A stretch of DNA of 64,000 nucleotides from Mesostigma viride. Lineage: Eukaryota > Streptophyta > Mesostigmatophyceae > Mesostigmatales > Mesostigmataceae. The notes under the pieces are model-generated. The model was given only the letters and a program-made list of their open reading frames with translations. It was not told the origin of the DNA and ran no database searches. The DNA lies in assembly GCA_009746045.1 (NCBI GenBank), contig RPFO01000165.1, positions 2,893,021 through 2,957,020 of the forward strand, given 5' to 3'. Of this stretch, positions 21,474 through 30,871 are shown in pieces (the first letter of the stretch is position 1; each line of letters starts with the position of its first letter). A program made the translations under genes and the position numbers.

Positions 21474-22568
21474 CCGCTCCCCGCCCTCGTGCCGTGTTGG
21501 TGCAGACTCCTGGGTGCCGTGTCCACCCCCGCCCTGGTTTCCCCCCCTCTCCCCGTCATCCTCCCCCTCGTCCCTCTCGTCCCTCCTGCGTTTTTGCTGT
21601 GGCTGGCACGCCTCCTCCGGTGCCCTTCGTTTTGCTGGCTTCAGCGAGGCCACCAGCCTCGCCACCGTGTCTGCTAGGCGTCCATGCTCGCCCGGGGTGA
21701 GCTCCCGCCCCTCGTCCAGCATCTGCTGGGCCAGTTGGAGTTGCCTCCGGATGTCCTCCCGGTGCGACAAGGTCGCTGGACCGGGTTCGCCCCGGTGCGT
21801 CACCCTGGTCCTTACCGCTGTGCCGTCTCGGTTTGAAATGGTATGCGTTGGCTGCGACAAGAAATGGTACAGTTGCTCGGTGGAAATGCGTTCATCCGGC
21901 ATCAAACCAAATTCAGCTCTTACCGCCTCCCCCATGCATCCCCTCACAGCAGCCTTCTTGATGTTCTTCGACATACGGCGTCGCTGCTTCAGCATACGCC
22001 TCTCCAGGCGACCTACGCTGGCCTCCCAGATGGCCAGCTTCCTGCGGTAGCGCTCCTCGGCTTCCCGACGAGCCGGCCCCTGCAGTGGTGCCAACTCGGC
22101 GACCTTCCGGTATTTCCAGGACTTCATGTCGCGGGTGAGACGCTCACACCGCACCTTGGTGTGAGACATCTTCACCCGAATCCTGGCCGCGAGCGCCTCC
22201 GCCCTGTCGCGCTCTTGCTGCTCGCGCAGCTTCCTCTGCGCAATCGCCTCGCGCCTGCGCTGCTTCTTCGCCCTCTCCGCCTGGAAGACCTCCAGCCTCC
22301 TCTTGGCCTCCTTCTCGCGCGCCTGCATCGCTGGAGTCATCTCCACCATGTCGTCAGCGTCCGAAGCCGACGGGCCCGTCAGAGAGAACTCCGACTCTTG
22401 TAGCACCCCGTCGATCTCCCGCGGGATGGTCTCGGACCTGCGAAGACGTTGAAAACAGGCCAGGTCGCCCCGCCTGACCACCTCGTAGGTCGGCGAGGCC
22501 GGCCTCCTCAGAGCCGCCCGGACCCTTGCAGCATCCTCCATCTGAGCCGCCCGCTCACGTGACCTCAC
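21017..22568 (-). CDS. C2 ORF: basic coiled-coil, poly-Gln, integrase zinc-binding domain
   Basis: The 520-codon frame has three parts. The N-terminal ~230 residues are Arg/Lys/Glu-rich and very helical (for example KEAKRRLEVFQAERAKKQRR), presumably a gag-type nucleic-acid-binding or assembly region. A Gln run lies near residue 370, encoded by a CTG/CTGCTG tract at about 21430-21475. The C-terminus carries the HHCC zinc-binding half of the integrase (LHKVMGHEAV ... HCEQCQIY). The frame is cut at the CATAT site by the ~620-bp repeat and resumes at 20390. It overlaps the upstream ORF (22565-23080) by 4 bases in another frame. No zinc knuckle and no protease precede the integrase. Confidence 0.65.
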
Positions 22569-23080
22569 GTCCAGCCTCTCTCCTCAGGTGACTCCTGCTC
22601 AGCCATGCGACGTGCCAGTGCCGCATCGGCTTCCACCTGAGCCGAGCGTGCCTCATCCGCCGATGAGGGCTGCATCCCGAACAACCCGAGAGAGCTCGAG
22701 TCGGACTCCCCGCCCGACTGCTCCCCCGAGGAGGTGACACCCGGACCCGCACCACATGGTGCATATGGCGGGCCCCGGGGTGCACGCGCCACTACTGGCG
22801 TCGAACCCCTCACCCTACGCATTAATGGAATGCGTACCACCTCCTGTACGACATCCCTGTACGTCGGGTCGTCCTCCTCAATGTCATCCGGGTGCGTCTC
22901 GTCCCGGGTCTGCCGCTCCAGAATTTCCTGGCGCAGGCTGGCCAGGTCCGAATCGGACGTCCCCGAGTCATCAGACAACGGGGACGACGAAGACGACTGG
23001 TACTTCGTCACCGACGGCGACTCCTCCTCCGAGGAAGTCGCGCCCATCAAAGCCTTTCCCTTGTTGTTCTTGGGAGCCAT
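22565..23080 (-). CDS. C2 first ORF, gag-like, Ser/Asp-rich
   Basis: A 171-codon ORF from an ATG at 23078-23080 (MAPKNNKGKAL) that begins about 300 bases inside the 5' LTR, where gag starts in LTR elements. It is rich in Ser, Asp and Glu (SSSSSPLSDDSGTSDSD) and has no recognisable capsid or zinc-knuckle motif. Its last 4 bases overlap the next ORF, ending in ...EERGWT. The downstream frame may represent the same protein after a frameshift. Assignment as gag is by position only. Confidence 0.5.
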   Translation of the reverse strand: MAPKNNKGKALMGATSSEEESPSVTKYQSSSSSPLSDDSGTSDSDLASLRQEILERQTRDETHPDDIEEDDPTYRDVVQEVVRIPLMRRVRGSTPVVARAPRGPPYAPCGAGPGVTSSGEQSGGESDSSSLGLFGMQPSSADEARSAQVEADAALARRMAEQESPEERGWT

Positions 23081-23382
23081 TGGTACAAAAAGATGGGTAA
23101 AAAAATGGAATGGGTGTTTGCGAACTGAACGTTTCGCACGCTCGTCGTTCTGTCGTGTGTATGTTTTTGGAGTTTTTAATGCAAGTTATGCAACACAAAG
23201 CTTGGAATGCTTGGGCACTGCCAAATGGCGTGTGTGTGCGTGAACGACGAGACACCTTGGCATTAGGATAATGTGGCACATATACCGCTGGCCAGCCGTC
23301 AACGATGGCTGGCCAGACTTTGCGTAAGTTAAACTAACTTACTGATCCTGGACGGACTAGCCTATCAGTTACAACCTGATCT

Positions 23383-23562
23383 AGTCAGTCCTAACATGAC
23401 AACTACAGTCCCGGTACTGAGGTACCGGCTCATCACATACTGAGTACAGCCACGTGTCCATGCCACGACTGCTCTAGTCCAGCACCGTCCCAGTACCCAA
23501 TTGGGCGCCGGCGGTGCTGGCACGTGTCCACTTAGGCTACAGGCGGGAGACTTAGACTAACT
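23383..23562 (-). repeat. 5' LTR of C2 (180 bp)
   Basis: Matches 14488-14667 base for base by eye. About 300 bases separate it from the first ATG of C2. Confidence 0.85.
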
Positions 23563-23859
23563 AGTAGCGCCCCAGCGTGTCCGTCCGGGGTGGAATTGAT
23601 GGTTTTTATGCAAGAGCATCGTGTAGCCCCACTCTGCAGTGTACTCGTAAAGGCCTTTTACAATTCTGCTGTCACCCTGATTTAGCACCCAGCCAAATTC
23701 CACTGGATCCAATGACAACATGTCAAGGCGGGTTGATCCCACATGTAGCCAAATAATAGCAGCGTCGGGAAGGTTGGGGTTGGGTTGGTATACATGATTG
23801 TTCAAGGGACCAAGGTACAACCCGAATCCGGTGGCATAGCTGAGTGGGGAGGAGCACAA
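23557..23859 (-). other. Unknown ORF interrupted by C2
   Basis: A 100-codon minus-strand frame with balanced composition (for example NPNLPDAAIIWLHVG, DPVEFGWVLNQGDS) and no domain I recognise. Its last two codons and stop come from the C2 LTR (23557-23562), so the insertion of C2 may have truncated it. The opposite flank (14487 leftwards, minus sense) is also open for about 20 codons. It could be a host exon or fragment of another element. Confidence 0.25.
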
Positions 23860-24947
23860 CTGCAGTTGTAAGTTGAGCCAGACAGCCGTTATGGCCGCTC
23901 AGCGGCGCCAGTAATTGAACGTGCAGGGTTCCAGGGGGAAGTTCTGCGATCACCTTCCCCGAGCATGTTGCGGTCATGCTGTATGGACAAAAGCAGCACC
24001 ATTCACCAGCTTTATAGGGGGCACGGGGAGAAGTCATATGTTGCATCCCAAGGCAACAATACTGTAGCATGATAAAGTGATCAACGTGTGACAGTCCGCC
24101 GCTGGAAGCGGACAAAACGGACAAGTATTTTTAGAGTTAGCTTGTGCCGATCGGAGGGGACCGGCCCGGTCACTGTCCGTTTGGTGTGGTAGAAGTATAG
24201 TCGTGGCACACTATTTTGTACACTTCTGAGCCGACCAAGAGTCGTCAGATAGTTTGTGTGTGTGCCAAACGACCCTAAGTGTGTGATCTATGTTTGTTCA
24301 GGGCCGGTTGGCCCGGTGTCTGTTCGTGTGGTCAAGAGACATTGAAGTTGTAGCGCGTGGCGGCGACGCACGCCACGCGGTTGTCAAAGTATATGGATGG
24401 GGAAGGTGGCCCAACCTTCCCACGCGTTCATGCTTCCTGAGCCTGCGTCATCCATTTAGTTCTTCCCCCTCTTGTCCCGATTATAGTTGGCCCCGGATCC
24501 GTTTATTATTAATGAAATAAAGACGTTGGCACGCGCAATTGCCAAGTTGCAACCCATTGTCCAACGGGTTAAAGATTCTTTCCTGATACCTTGATCAGAA
24601 CCCGGCCCGGGTCTGATCACACTGAGGTCCGGACGTAGCATTGGACTCGGAGGAGCGCCCGTGCTGGACTGCACAGGGCTGCAACGGCCAAACGCGCCGC
24701 ATTGAAGTCATTAATTTCATTATTCAATATTCGGTCGTCAGCCGAACTGCCGAAGTCAACGAATCGGGCAAGCTACAAGGTACGCCTAGCCCACTGAGTT
24801 AGATCCCAAGTGCTGCTTCCTAGAGAGGATTCCTAGAGAGGACACCGGATACTCAGTAAAATTTGGCAGATCGAAGCCTTGCAAGCTTTTGATTTTACTT
24901 AGTGCTAACGTAGTAAATCGAAATCAGATCGCCCCGTTTTTGGAATC
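23860..24947. other. Non-coding stretch
   Basis: No recognisable gene or repeat. Confidence 0.4.
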
Positions 24948-25092
24948 TTGTTACGAACCTTTTTGCAGTTTTTCCCTTCACGAACCTTTTTGCAGTCTTT
25001 TAACGAACCTTTTTTGCAGTCTTTTGACGAACCTTTTTGCAGTCTTTTGACGAACCTTTTTGCAAGTCTTTTAACGAATCTTTTTAGACTCT
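24948..25092. repeat. ~23-bp minisatellite, about six copies
   Basis: The unit ACGAACCTTTTTGCAGTCTT with short spacers is repeated about six times (some copies TTAACGAA, some TTGACGAA). The last copy is degenerate (CGAATCTTTTTAGACTC). Confidence 0.85.
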
Positions 25093-25918
25093 TTTGCCCG
25101 GTAAAGGCGCAGCATCTGGACCGGACTTGGCAAATTCTAGTGGAAAATTGGTCGTATCACCTCGGTAGCATTACGGTTAATGGAAGGGCAGGCCCTGCCC
25201 GAAATTAGACGATTTCTTTAGGTTTTAATCGCCCTTTCCTTTCGAAAACGAATTAGCAAGTAGGGGAGACCCTTCCCTTGCTTGGCCGTAGTTGGAATCG
25301 CTCAAATTGGTGGAATATTGCTTGTTTTTGACCCAGTAAAGCGGAGAGACTTGAGTCGTCAAATTAGAACCACATTGTGTGAACTGGATTGAATTCACGC
25401 ATTGCTAGTGTCCCTACTGCGAGTCTAGTGCTTAGGAATATTGTAGGAATGATGTCTTGCCCTGGCATGCGCAGTTAGGACCTGTTTGTGTGATTTTGTC
25501 TCCATTTTCACACGAGACGGCTACGAGCCAGGACGCCAAGGGTCGCCAGCATTGTTTTCTGTTTTTCGTCCATTGGTGAAGGGCGCAAGTGGTGAAGGGC
25601 CCAAGACGGCGACGACCCAGCCACGGCCTCAAGGAGGCCAGCATTCCCCCACTGTACAGGGGAAATGCTGCCGAAATTTCACTAAAAACAGGTGGTAATT
25701 GTGCTGTGGGTTACGGGTTAGTATCACCCCGTTAACCGAGTGGTGTGCATGCTTGCGCTGCTTGTTTGAAACAGGCCTTTGCTACTACCCCCTGAGAAAA
25801 ACCTACCCACCCTGCACACGGTCCCCCTCTGGCCCTTCAGTTACCAAGGTATGTGCTTATGAGTAGGCTGTCATTAGTAATAATATGGTATCATAATGCG
25901 TGTGCCCCAATCTGCTAG
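25093..25918. other. Non-coding stretch before the hybrid-binding-like ORF
   Basis: No gene assigned. An intron-like GTATGT (after ...TTACCAAG, about 25849) and an AG at 25917-25918 would allow a ~70-base intron leading into the next ORF, but this is not demonstrated. Confidence 0.3.
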
Positions 25919-26326
25919 CTCTTCCCAATCGGCTCTGCATCCCATAGTAAGAAACGAGTACCCCGTGATCTTAGTTCCATTTGGCGTCCCAGTGGTACAG
26001 GTAGTAACTACCCCTTCTATGCTGTAATCACCCCTACGTTTGCAGGCATAGTACTTAGTTGGGTTACAGCCAGTAACATAACCTCAGGGATCCCACAGTG
26101 TGAATACCCAGGGTTCCACTCATTGGATGCAGCATATGAATACCTTATAGATAACTTGCGTGCCCCAGAAGGACTCCATAGACGTGGGCACCCGGTCACC
26201 AACCCTACTCGCCGTGCTCGATGTACCCCTGTCATTCCGTCTCCTGAACCGTGTCCCTCTCCTGCCTTGTCACAAGTCACTAGACAAGTAGGACAATCGT
26301 CCCAGCCGTTTACGACATCTAGTTAG
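25919..26326 (+). CDS. ORF with RNase H1 hybrid-binding-like (Cauli_VI) domain, copy 1
   Basis: The frame is open from just after a stop at 25916-25918 to the stop at 26324-26326. The centre, from 26003, reads SNYPFYAVITPTFAGIVLSW, then EYPGFHSLDAAYEYL. This follows the hybrid-binding-domain pattern YAV..G...GI...W......V.G....F..F.S...A..YL found at the N-terminus of RNase H1 and in caulimovirus P6-type proteins, which bind RNA:DNA hybrids. The C-terminal third is Pro/Ser-rich. No RNase H catalytic domain follows. No ATG is evident at the 5' end, so an upstream exon or a truncated start is possible. A second locus with the same domain is at 36580-37010, directly upstream of a Gypsy gag. Confidence 0.5.
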   Translation, partial: LFPIGSASHSKKRVPRDLSSIWRPSGTGSNYPFYAVITPTFAGIVLSWVTASNITSGIPQCEYPGFHSLDAAYEYLIDNLRAPEGLHRRGHPVTNPTRRARCTPVIPSPEPCPSPALSQVTRQVGQSSQPFTTSS

Positions 26327-26590
26327 GGAGTACAAGGGTGACGCGTGCCAGTAGTCACCCCCGCCTCTTATTGGGTGGTTAGCAGTACTGATAGAGGGAA
26401 AATAAACAGGCAATGATAAGGATGCAGGCGGTAGACCCGAGTAGTGTTGCTTAATTAAATCATGTTTTATTGTTTCTAATTTGTTTTGGCCTACTTCTTT
26501 CTTAGAGGCCTAAAATCATCAAGTCACTGACCCCAGTGGGCTTGATTTTTATTTCGTGTCGCTATTGTACCCCCAAAATGGTACCCCAGC

Positions 26591-27088
26591 ATGGGGGTCC
26601 CCTTTCCTCGTAAGGGATTATCCCCAAAGGAAATCGACATTCTAACACTGGAAAACGCCTACCCTGGCGAGAAAGCTCGCGAGTTAACAGCCCGGTACCG
26701 CGCGGCTGTCAACCTCATCCGCAAACAAGTGCACGGCTACGGCGAGTCGTATCATCAGACCGCCCACGCCCATCTGGTATACCGTGCACTGTTCTCCCAC
26801 GAGGACGACGCAAGTCTTCCTCCATTTGTGGAACCCGCGGCCCCTAACGTCCTCGCGTCACTCGTACTCCCAAAGTCACGCCCGGCCGGCCCGCGGCCTC
26901 GGCGTACGGCCATCCGCACAATTGGCGGCGGGTACCTCCTCCGTAGTATCTGGGTCATTAAAGCCATCGCGCGCGCCGCACGCCTGGAGCCTGCCCCAAC
27001 TAGTGACTTTACTGTTTTCGGCGGCGAGGAGTACGTGCACCGTACCTCAGACGGTCCCATGACGGACCCCGTAAATATCGAGGGCTAG
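26591..27088 (+). CDS. Unknown 165-codon ORF
   Basis: The ATG-initiated frame (MGVPFPRKGLSPKEIDIL) is GC-rich at third positions, unlike the surrounding AT-rich DNA, and runs to a clean stop. It is basic in the middle (PRPRRTAIRTIGGGYLLRS) and helical at the N-terminus. I recognise no domain. It lies between the hybrid-binding-like ORF and a short gag-like start (27191), so it may be a structural ORF of the same retroelement. It could equally be a host gene fragment. Confidence 0.4.
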   Translation: MGVPFPRKGLSPKEIDILTLENAYPGEKARELTARYRAAVNLIRKQVHGYGESYHQTAHAHLVYRALFSHEDDASLPPFVEPAAPNVLASLVLPKSRPAGPRPRRTAIRTIGGGYLLRSIWVIKAIARAARLEPAPTSDFTVFGGEEYVHRTSDGPMTDPVNIEG

Positions 27089-27190
27089 ATAATGTCTTGA
27101 CCGTTCTTCCTTCTATATAGCGGCACTAGTGAGACCCCTTGTGTTAAATTCAATAACTATTAGTAATTAAATTCTTGCGTGCATAAACAA

Positions 27191-27298
27191 ATGGCCGATC
27201 ATAGTCAACATCAGCCTAGGCAGGCAGGAGTAGACAATGCAGACGCTGTGAGTCAGCGTACCCGGTCCCATCAGGCCGGCCAACCCCAGGCACTATAG
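27191..27298 (+). pseudogene. Short ORF, possible truncated gag start
   Basis: 35 codons from ATG (MADHSQHQPRQAGVDNADAV...) in a polar, Gln/Arg-rich composition like gag N-termini. It ends at 27296-27298 exactly where the LINE ORF1 fragment begins on the other strand, so the rest may be lost. Weak. Confidence 0.25.
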
Positions 27299-28545
27299 CT
27301 CCCGCCACCGTTGTTGCTGCGCCAGGGTCAAGTCGTCGTCAAGGGTGAAGAGAGTCTTCTCGAGCCGCTTGCGGCGTCTGAGAAAAGAAATCTTGTCCGC
27401 CGGGTTCTTGAAGGTGAGAAGGAGCGGGGGCGCCCCTGCCTTACCCCGCGCGCGGGGAAGGCGGTGGGCGACCAGGTCGATCTCACCAGTAAGGCCCATG
27501 CGACCAAGGATTTCTCTCTCAAACGCACGCGCAAGCTTCTCGGAATTCTCACCTTCCTCCATGTCGAAGTTCTTGACAATGACGTTGAGGCTGCGCTTCA
27601 GCGAGCTCGGCCTCCTCGCGGAGGTCAAGCGTCTGCCGCTGGAGCTGGGCTGCGACGGCGGAGGTGGTGGAGGTGGTGTGCTGCTTAAGCATGTCCGCCC
27701 AGGTCGTAATGGGGGGAGCATCGCCGGCCAGGCCAGCAGAGGCTGGCTTGGCGGCAATGTCCTTCACTGCTTGGGCGGTGAGGCCCGCGGTGTTCTGCAG
27801 GACCTCGATAGCGATGGCATTATCCTTAAGACGCTGGTCAATGTCGCGGAGCTGGGCGGTGATGGAGTCGGTGGAGGCGGAGGGGGGGGGTGGAGGCGAG
27901 GAGGGTGGCGGTGGTGGTGGGGATGGTGGGGAGCTCAGCAGCCAGCGTGCGACTCACAGCTGCCACATCTGCAGCTAGGGGCGTCACGTGCTGTGAGAGG
28001 GCGTCGTGGAGGTGGAGGAGGAAGGTGGATTCGGTCAAGGGGGAGGGGGTCCAGAGGTCCGTGACAGAGCGCTGAAGGATGGAATAGAGGGCGGCGAGCT
28101 GAAGACGGGGGCGAGACCAGCGGGCCAGGTTCTCAGGTCGGTAAGTAAACCGGCCGTCAGGTCCAGTGCGGAGGCGGCAAAGGCTTTGAAGGCGCTGGCA
28201 CAGGTCGAAAATGGAGGCGTATGACCCATAAAACACGAGCTCCAGTATCTTGATGGGTGGCGTGTCGAAAAAGCTGGGTCTGGCATCGTCGAAGGTGGAA
28301 AATAACCCGTCGACGTTAAAGTCGCGCTCAGACCAGCTCGGTTCGGCTGGGCGGCTGCGTTTTGGCTCGGGCGAGGCTGAGGGCGAGGCAGGAAGCCCGG
28401 GAGGGTGCTGGGCGACCACCAGTGCGCGACTAGTGTCACCACTGCCTTCCGGCCCTGATGGCGAAACTGCAGCCGGAGCTGCAGACGTATTTTCATTGCC
28501 GAGCGCAGCCATCAGGCTGCGTTGCGTCGATGGGCGTTTGCTCAT
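27297..28545 (-). pseudogene. LINE (L1-like) ORF1, second copy, 3'-truncated
   Basis: The start is at 28543-28545 (MSKRPSTQRSLMAAL). The N-terminal 235 codons are Ser/Pro-rich and then helical. Two frameshifts near 27840 and 27600 separate this from a middle segment (PITTWADMLKQHTTSTTSAV), which is homologous to the copy at 17-685 (ASWADLLKSQASSTTTAI), and from the RRM-like/C-terminal segment (LLTFKNPADKISFLRRRKR, TLDDDLTLAQQQRW). The frame breaks off at 27297, before the final basic motif, against unrelated DNA. ORF1p of L1-type LINEs binds element RNA. No ORF2 is found to the left, so this is a 3'-truncated relic. Confidence 0.6.
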
Positions 28546-28739
28546 CGTATATTGCGTAATAGCGTCGGAAAATTATATCAGCATGTGCATCTTAGAAAGA
28601 CGAAGCGATTGTGATATTCACGGCTAAATTCGGTGCTCAAACGTGAAAGTTATGAGCTCCGCCGTCAGCCATGGCTACCTCGTGGCTCAGGGACCTTGAT
28701 GACGCAATATTAGTTAGGAGAAGGGGCATATGAGCCTAT

Positions 28740-29741
28740 TCGGGGTTCTCTGAACATAGTTTCTTTATAGTGATACGGAAGGGGAGCCGCTGATGCTAGG
28801 TGAAATAGAGCTGGGTGATGTGATCGTAATAAGGTTGATTAGGCTTCTAGTGTACGAGTATTACGGATGATATGGCCTAATTGTTGCGGCCCATACCTTG
28901 ACGGTGTGCTGAGTACCTTGACGACGGATTTTTGCGTCTAGGTTAGTTGTGAGAGTGAGAATGCCACGAATTCCGCCATGGTTCTTGCAGGAAGTTGCCT
29001 TTATTAATAACAAGGAAACACAGACGTAAGTCACGTCACTTCCAAGACTGCACGTAGCACAGGCGACAGGGTCGCAGTGCCAAGAGAACGTGCACGCAAG
29101 AACTAGCGTCCCGGTGTGACCAAGTCACTCATATAGCTTGCTAGGGACGCGTCCAAGTATTCAGCTGCACTGTCACAGCTGAACTGTCAATCAATTGATT
29201 ACACAGAGCTCTGGCACGCCTTTGGCGCGGAGATCTATCAATTGTCCATACGGCTAGTCCTGTGGACCTATCCGTACACTAGTCAGCATCAATTGCCTCA
29301 TAGGTCCTGGCGCGCTACAGCACGCCTGCCTATCAATTGACTATCAAGTCCTGTACAAGTCCTGTCAACGTCCTGCGGACTATCAAAGTGACACTTGTAC
29401 ATCCTGTGTCCGTACGCGCCCACAGTGGCGCGCCGGGTACTGTCGGCACAGCCTAGGAAACGTCATAACTTTTACGTTCCTTAACCAAATGAGGCGTTCA
29501 AGGTGCCGCTGGAAAGAGCGTAACAATCTCTATCCATCTAACGTAAATCCTTTACGTTAACTAGGTTCTCCTAGCAGATCTGTGATTGCGGACGGGTTTG
29601 CAACAAGCAATGTCTGAAGTAAAACTTGACGGCTAAAACTGTTTAGAGGCTGTTGCCGGATCTGGCCGTTGGTAGAGAGCCGTTGGCCTTGAAACACGAT
29701 AAAAGCTTGCTCACCTAGCTCATGGCGGTCTCTTTTGTTTT
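28740..29741 (+). repeat. A1 repeat of D1 (with insertion at 28945-29562)
   Basis: Matches A2 (34204-34582) once the 618-bp repeat and one 5-bp target copy are skipped. A single difference is visible (GAGGCTGTTG versus GAGGCCGTTG). Confidence 0.85.
28945..29562. mobile_element. ~620-bp interspersed repeat, copy B, inserted in D1 A1 repeat
   Basis: Starts AGTTGTGAGAG, ends TTTACGTTAACT, and is flanked by the 5-bp target duplication AGGTT (28940-28944, 29563-29567). The uninterrupted target is preserved in A2 at about 34405, proving a clean insertion. Nearly identical to copy A (20396-21016) except scattered substitutions and a few small indels. Confidence 0.9.
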
Positions 29742-29812
29742 AACGAAGGCGGCGACAGGGGTCAGGGGCAGCGTAGCTGACGCCCGGAATTCCTTTCTGC
29801 AAAGCGGCTGGG

Positions 29813-30871
29813 ATGCCGAAGCCCGGGCGGAAGCCAGGTTCGACAGGTGCTGGGAAGCAATTACCGAAAGCTAATCCCGAGGTGCCGACAGCTACTAAAC
29901 AGACGGGAAAGGGCCGACTAGGCTGGCCGACGCAGAAGAAAAGGCTCCATCAGGAGCTCTCCACTTGCTCGGGCCTGCCTGAAGTGTGCGCTGCCTTTGA
30001 GGCGGTCCTCGGGACCGACTGGGTAACTACTGTCAGCCGGTGGTCTGCGGCCCAGCTGGAGTCCGTCGTTGGACTGCTGGTCGACCACGTGGACGGGCCT
30101 GAAATTCTGGCAGCAGCGGACCCAAACGAAGCGCTAGTGGCAGCCCTCCAAAGCGCCCGGGACTTGGCGGACTCGGACGAAGAGGAGATGCAGCCACCAC
30201 GCCGGCCCACGAAAGGGGCGAAAAAGGGGACGAAAAAAGTCGGAAGCCCAGCCCCGAGCAAGGGAAAGGCCGCGGGGGATGTGAGGGAGCAGCTCTTGGA
30301 GCTGGCGGCTATTATTGGCAAGCAGGGGCAGGCGGGCAAAGTAGAGGAGGAGGAGGAGGAGTCCGAGGAAGAGGATTTCCTGACGAAATTGAAGGATGCG
30401 CTGGCCGGGGCAGATGGGGCTTCCAGGAAGCCGAAAAAGACCAAAGGGGTGACGCTGCCCACTCGAGCACAAGTGGTGAATTGGAGGGTGCAAGAGAGAG
30501 TGCTCCCCGAGGTGCTCGAGGATGCCAACGACAATGGAGGGGGGATAAAGAGTTGGATCATGGCTACTCGCCAAGGGGGGTGGAGGAACCAGGAAAGCAG
30601 GAAGGTGGTCATGAACATCGCCCTGGCCATGGACACACTCTTCAAGGAGTTGGGGCCGGCAGCCGGGGAGTTGGCTGGGGTAGAGTATCTCATGAGGGTG
30701 GTGGCAGCAATGCTCCTAGTGGAGAGCCAGGGGTCAGGAGGGTGGAAGGTGGCTGGCCACCTCCTTGCTCTCAAGGAAGATGCCTCCTTGGTGAGCAACC
30801 CGGCCATGAAGATGGCCCTGCAAAGCGCCACGATGATGGAGAAGCTGGGCAAGGCCCAGCAAACCAAGTAA
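29813..30871 (+). CDS. D1 ORF1, gag-like protein
   Basis: 352 codons from ATG (MPKPGRKPGSTGAGKQLPK). The N-terminus is basic, the middle is acidic (KVEEEEEESEEEDFLTKL, residues ~180-198) and the C-terminal half is helical and conserved with D2 ORF1 (for example ERVLPEVLEDANDNG versus ERVLPGVLEDASDNG, and KVVMNIALAMDTLFKELG versus KIVMNIALAMDTLLKELG). DIRS-type ORF1 is assigned gag function by position. There is no zinc knuckle. The conserved C-terminal half is the likely capsid-like portion. Intact here. Confidence 0.7.
   Translation: MPKPGRKPGSTGAGKQLPKANPEVPTATKQTGKGRLGWPTQKKRLHQELSTCSGLPEVCAAFEAVLGTDWVTTVSRWSAAQLESVVGLLVDHVDGPEILAAADPNEALVAALQSARDLADSDEEEMQPPRRPTKGAKKGTKKVGSPAPSKGKAAGDVREQLLELAAIIGKQGQAGKVEEEEEESEEEDFLTKLKDALAGADGASRKPKKTKGVTLPTRAQVVNWRVQERVLPEVLEDANDNGGGIKSWIMATRQGGWRNQESRKVVMNIALAMDTLFKELGPAAGELAGVEYLMRVVAAMLLVESQGSGGWKVAGHLLALKEDASLVSNPAMKMALQSATMMEKLGKAQQTK

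Larger units (their letters stand above)
14488..23562 (-). mobile_element. Copia-like LTR retrotransposon C2, with two nested insertions
   Basis: Identical 180-bp direct repeats (14488-14667 and 23383-23562) with imperfect terminal inverted repeats AGT(T/C)AGTC bound the element. On the minus strand the order is a gag-like ORF (23080-22565), a basic coiled-coil/Gln-rich ORF ending in an integrase zinc-binding domain (22568-21017), integrase core, protease-like domain, reverse transcriptase and RNase H (20390-17272). A purine tract (AAAGTGGG) abuts the 3' LTR and AATAAA lies at 14907-14912. Insertions at 15127-17271 and 20396-21016 interrupt it. Without them it would be about 6.3 kb. No target duplication is obvious. 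Identical LTRs suggest fairly recent insertion, yet a few frameshifts exist. Confidence 0.85.

Noticed and set aside
21314-22050. Plus-strand ORFs opposite the C2 first pol ORF
   Set aside because: Poly-Cys/poly-Leu runs are the complement of the poly-Gln tract of the real minus-strand ORF.
14488-23562. Target-site duplication for C2
   Set aside because: No matching 4-6 base flanks were found outside the LTRs, so none is claimed.
29950-30867. 305-codon minus-strand ORF opposite D1 ORF1
   Set aside because: Shadow of ORF1. Conservation with D2 is on the plus-strand frame.
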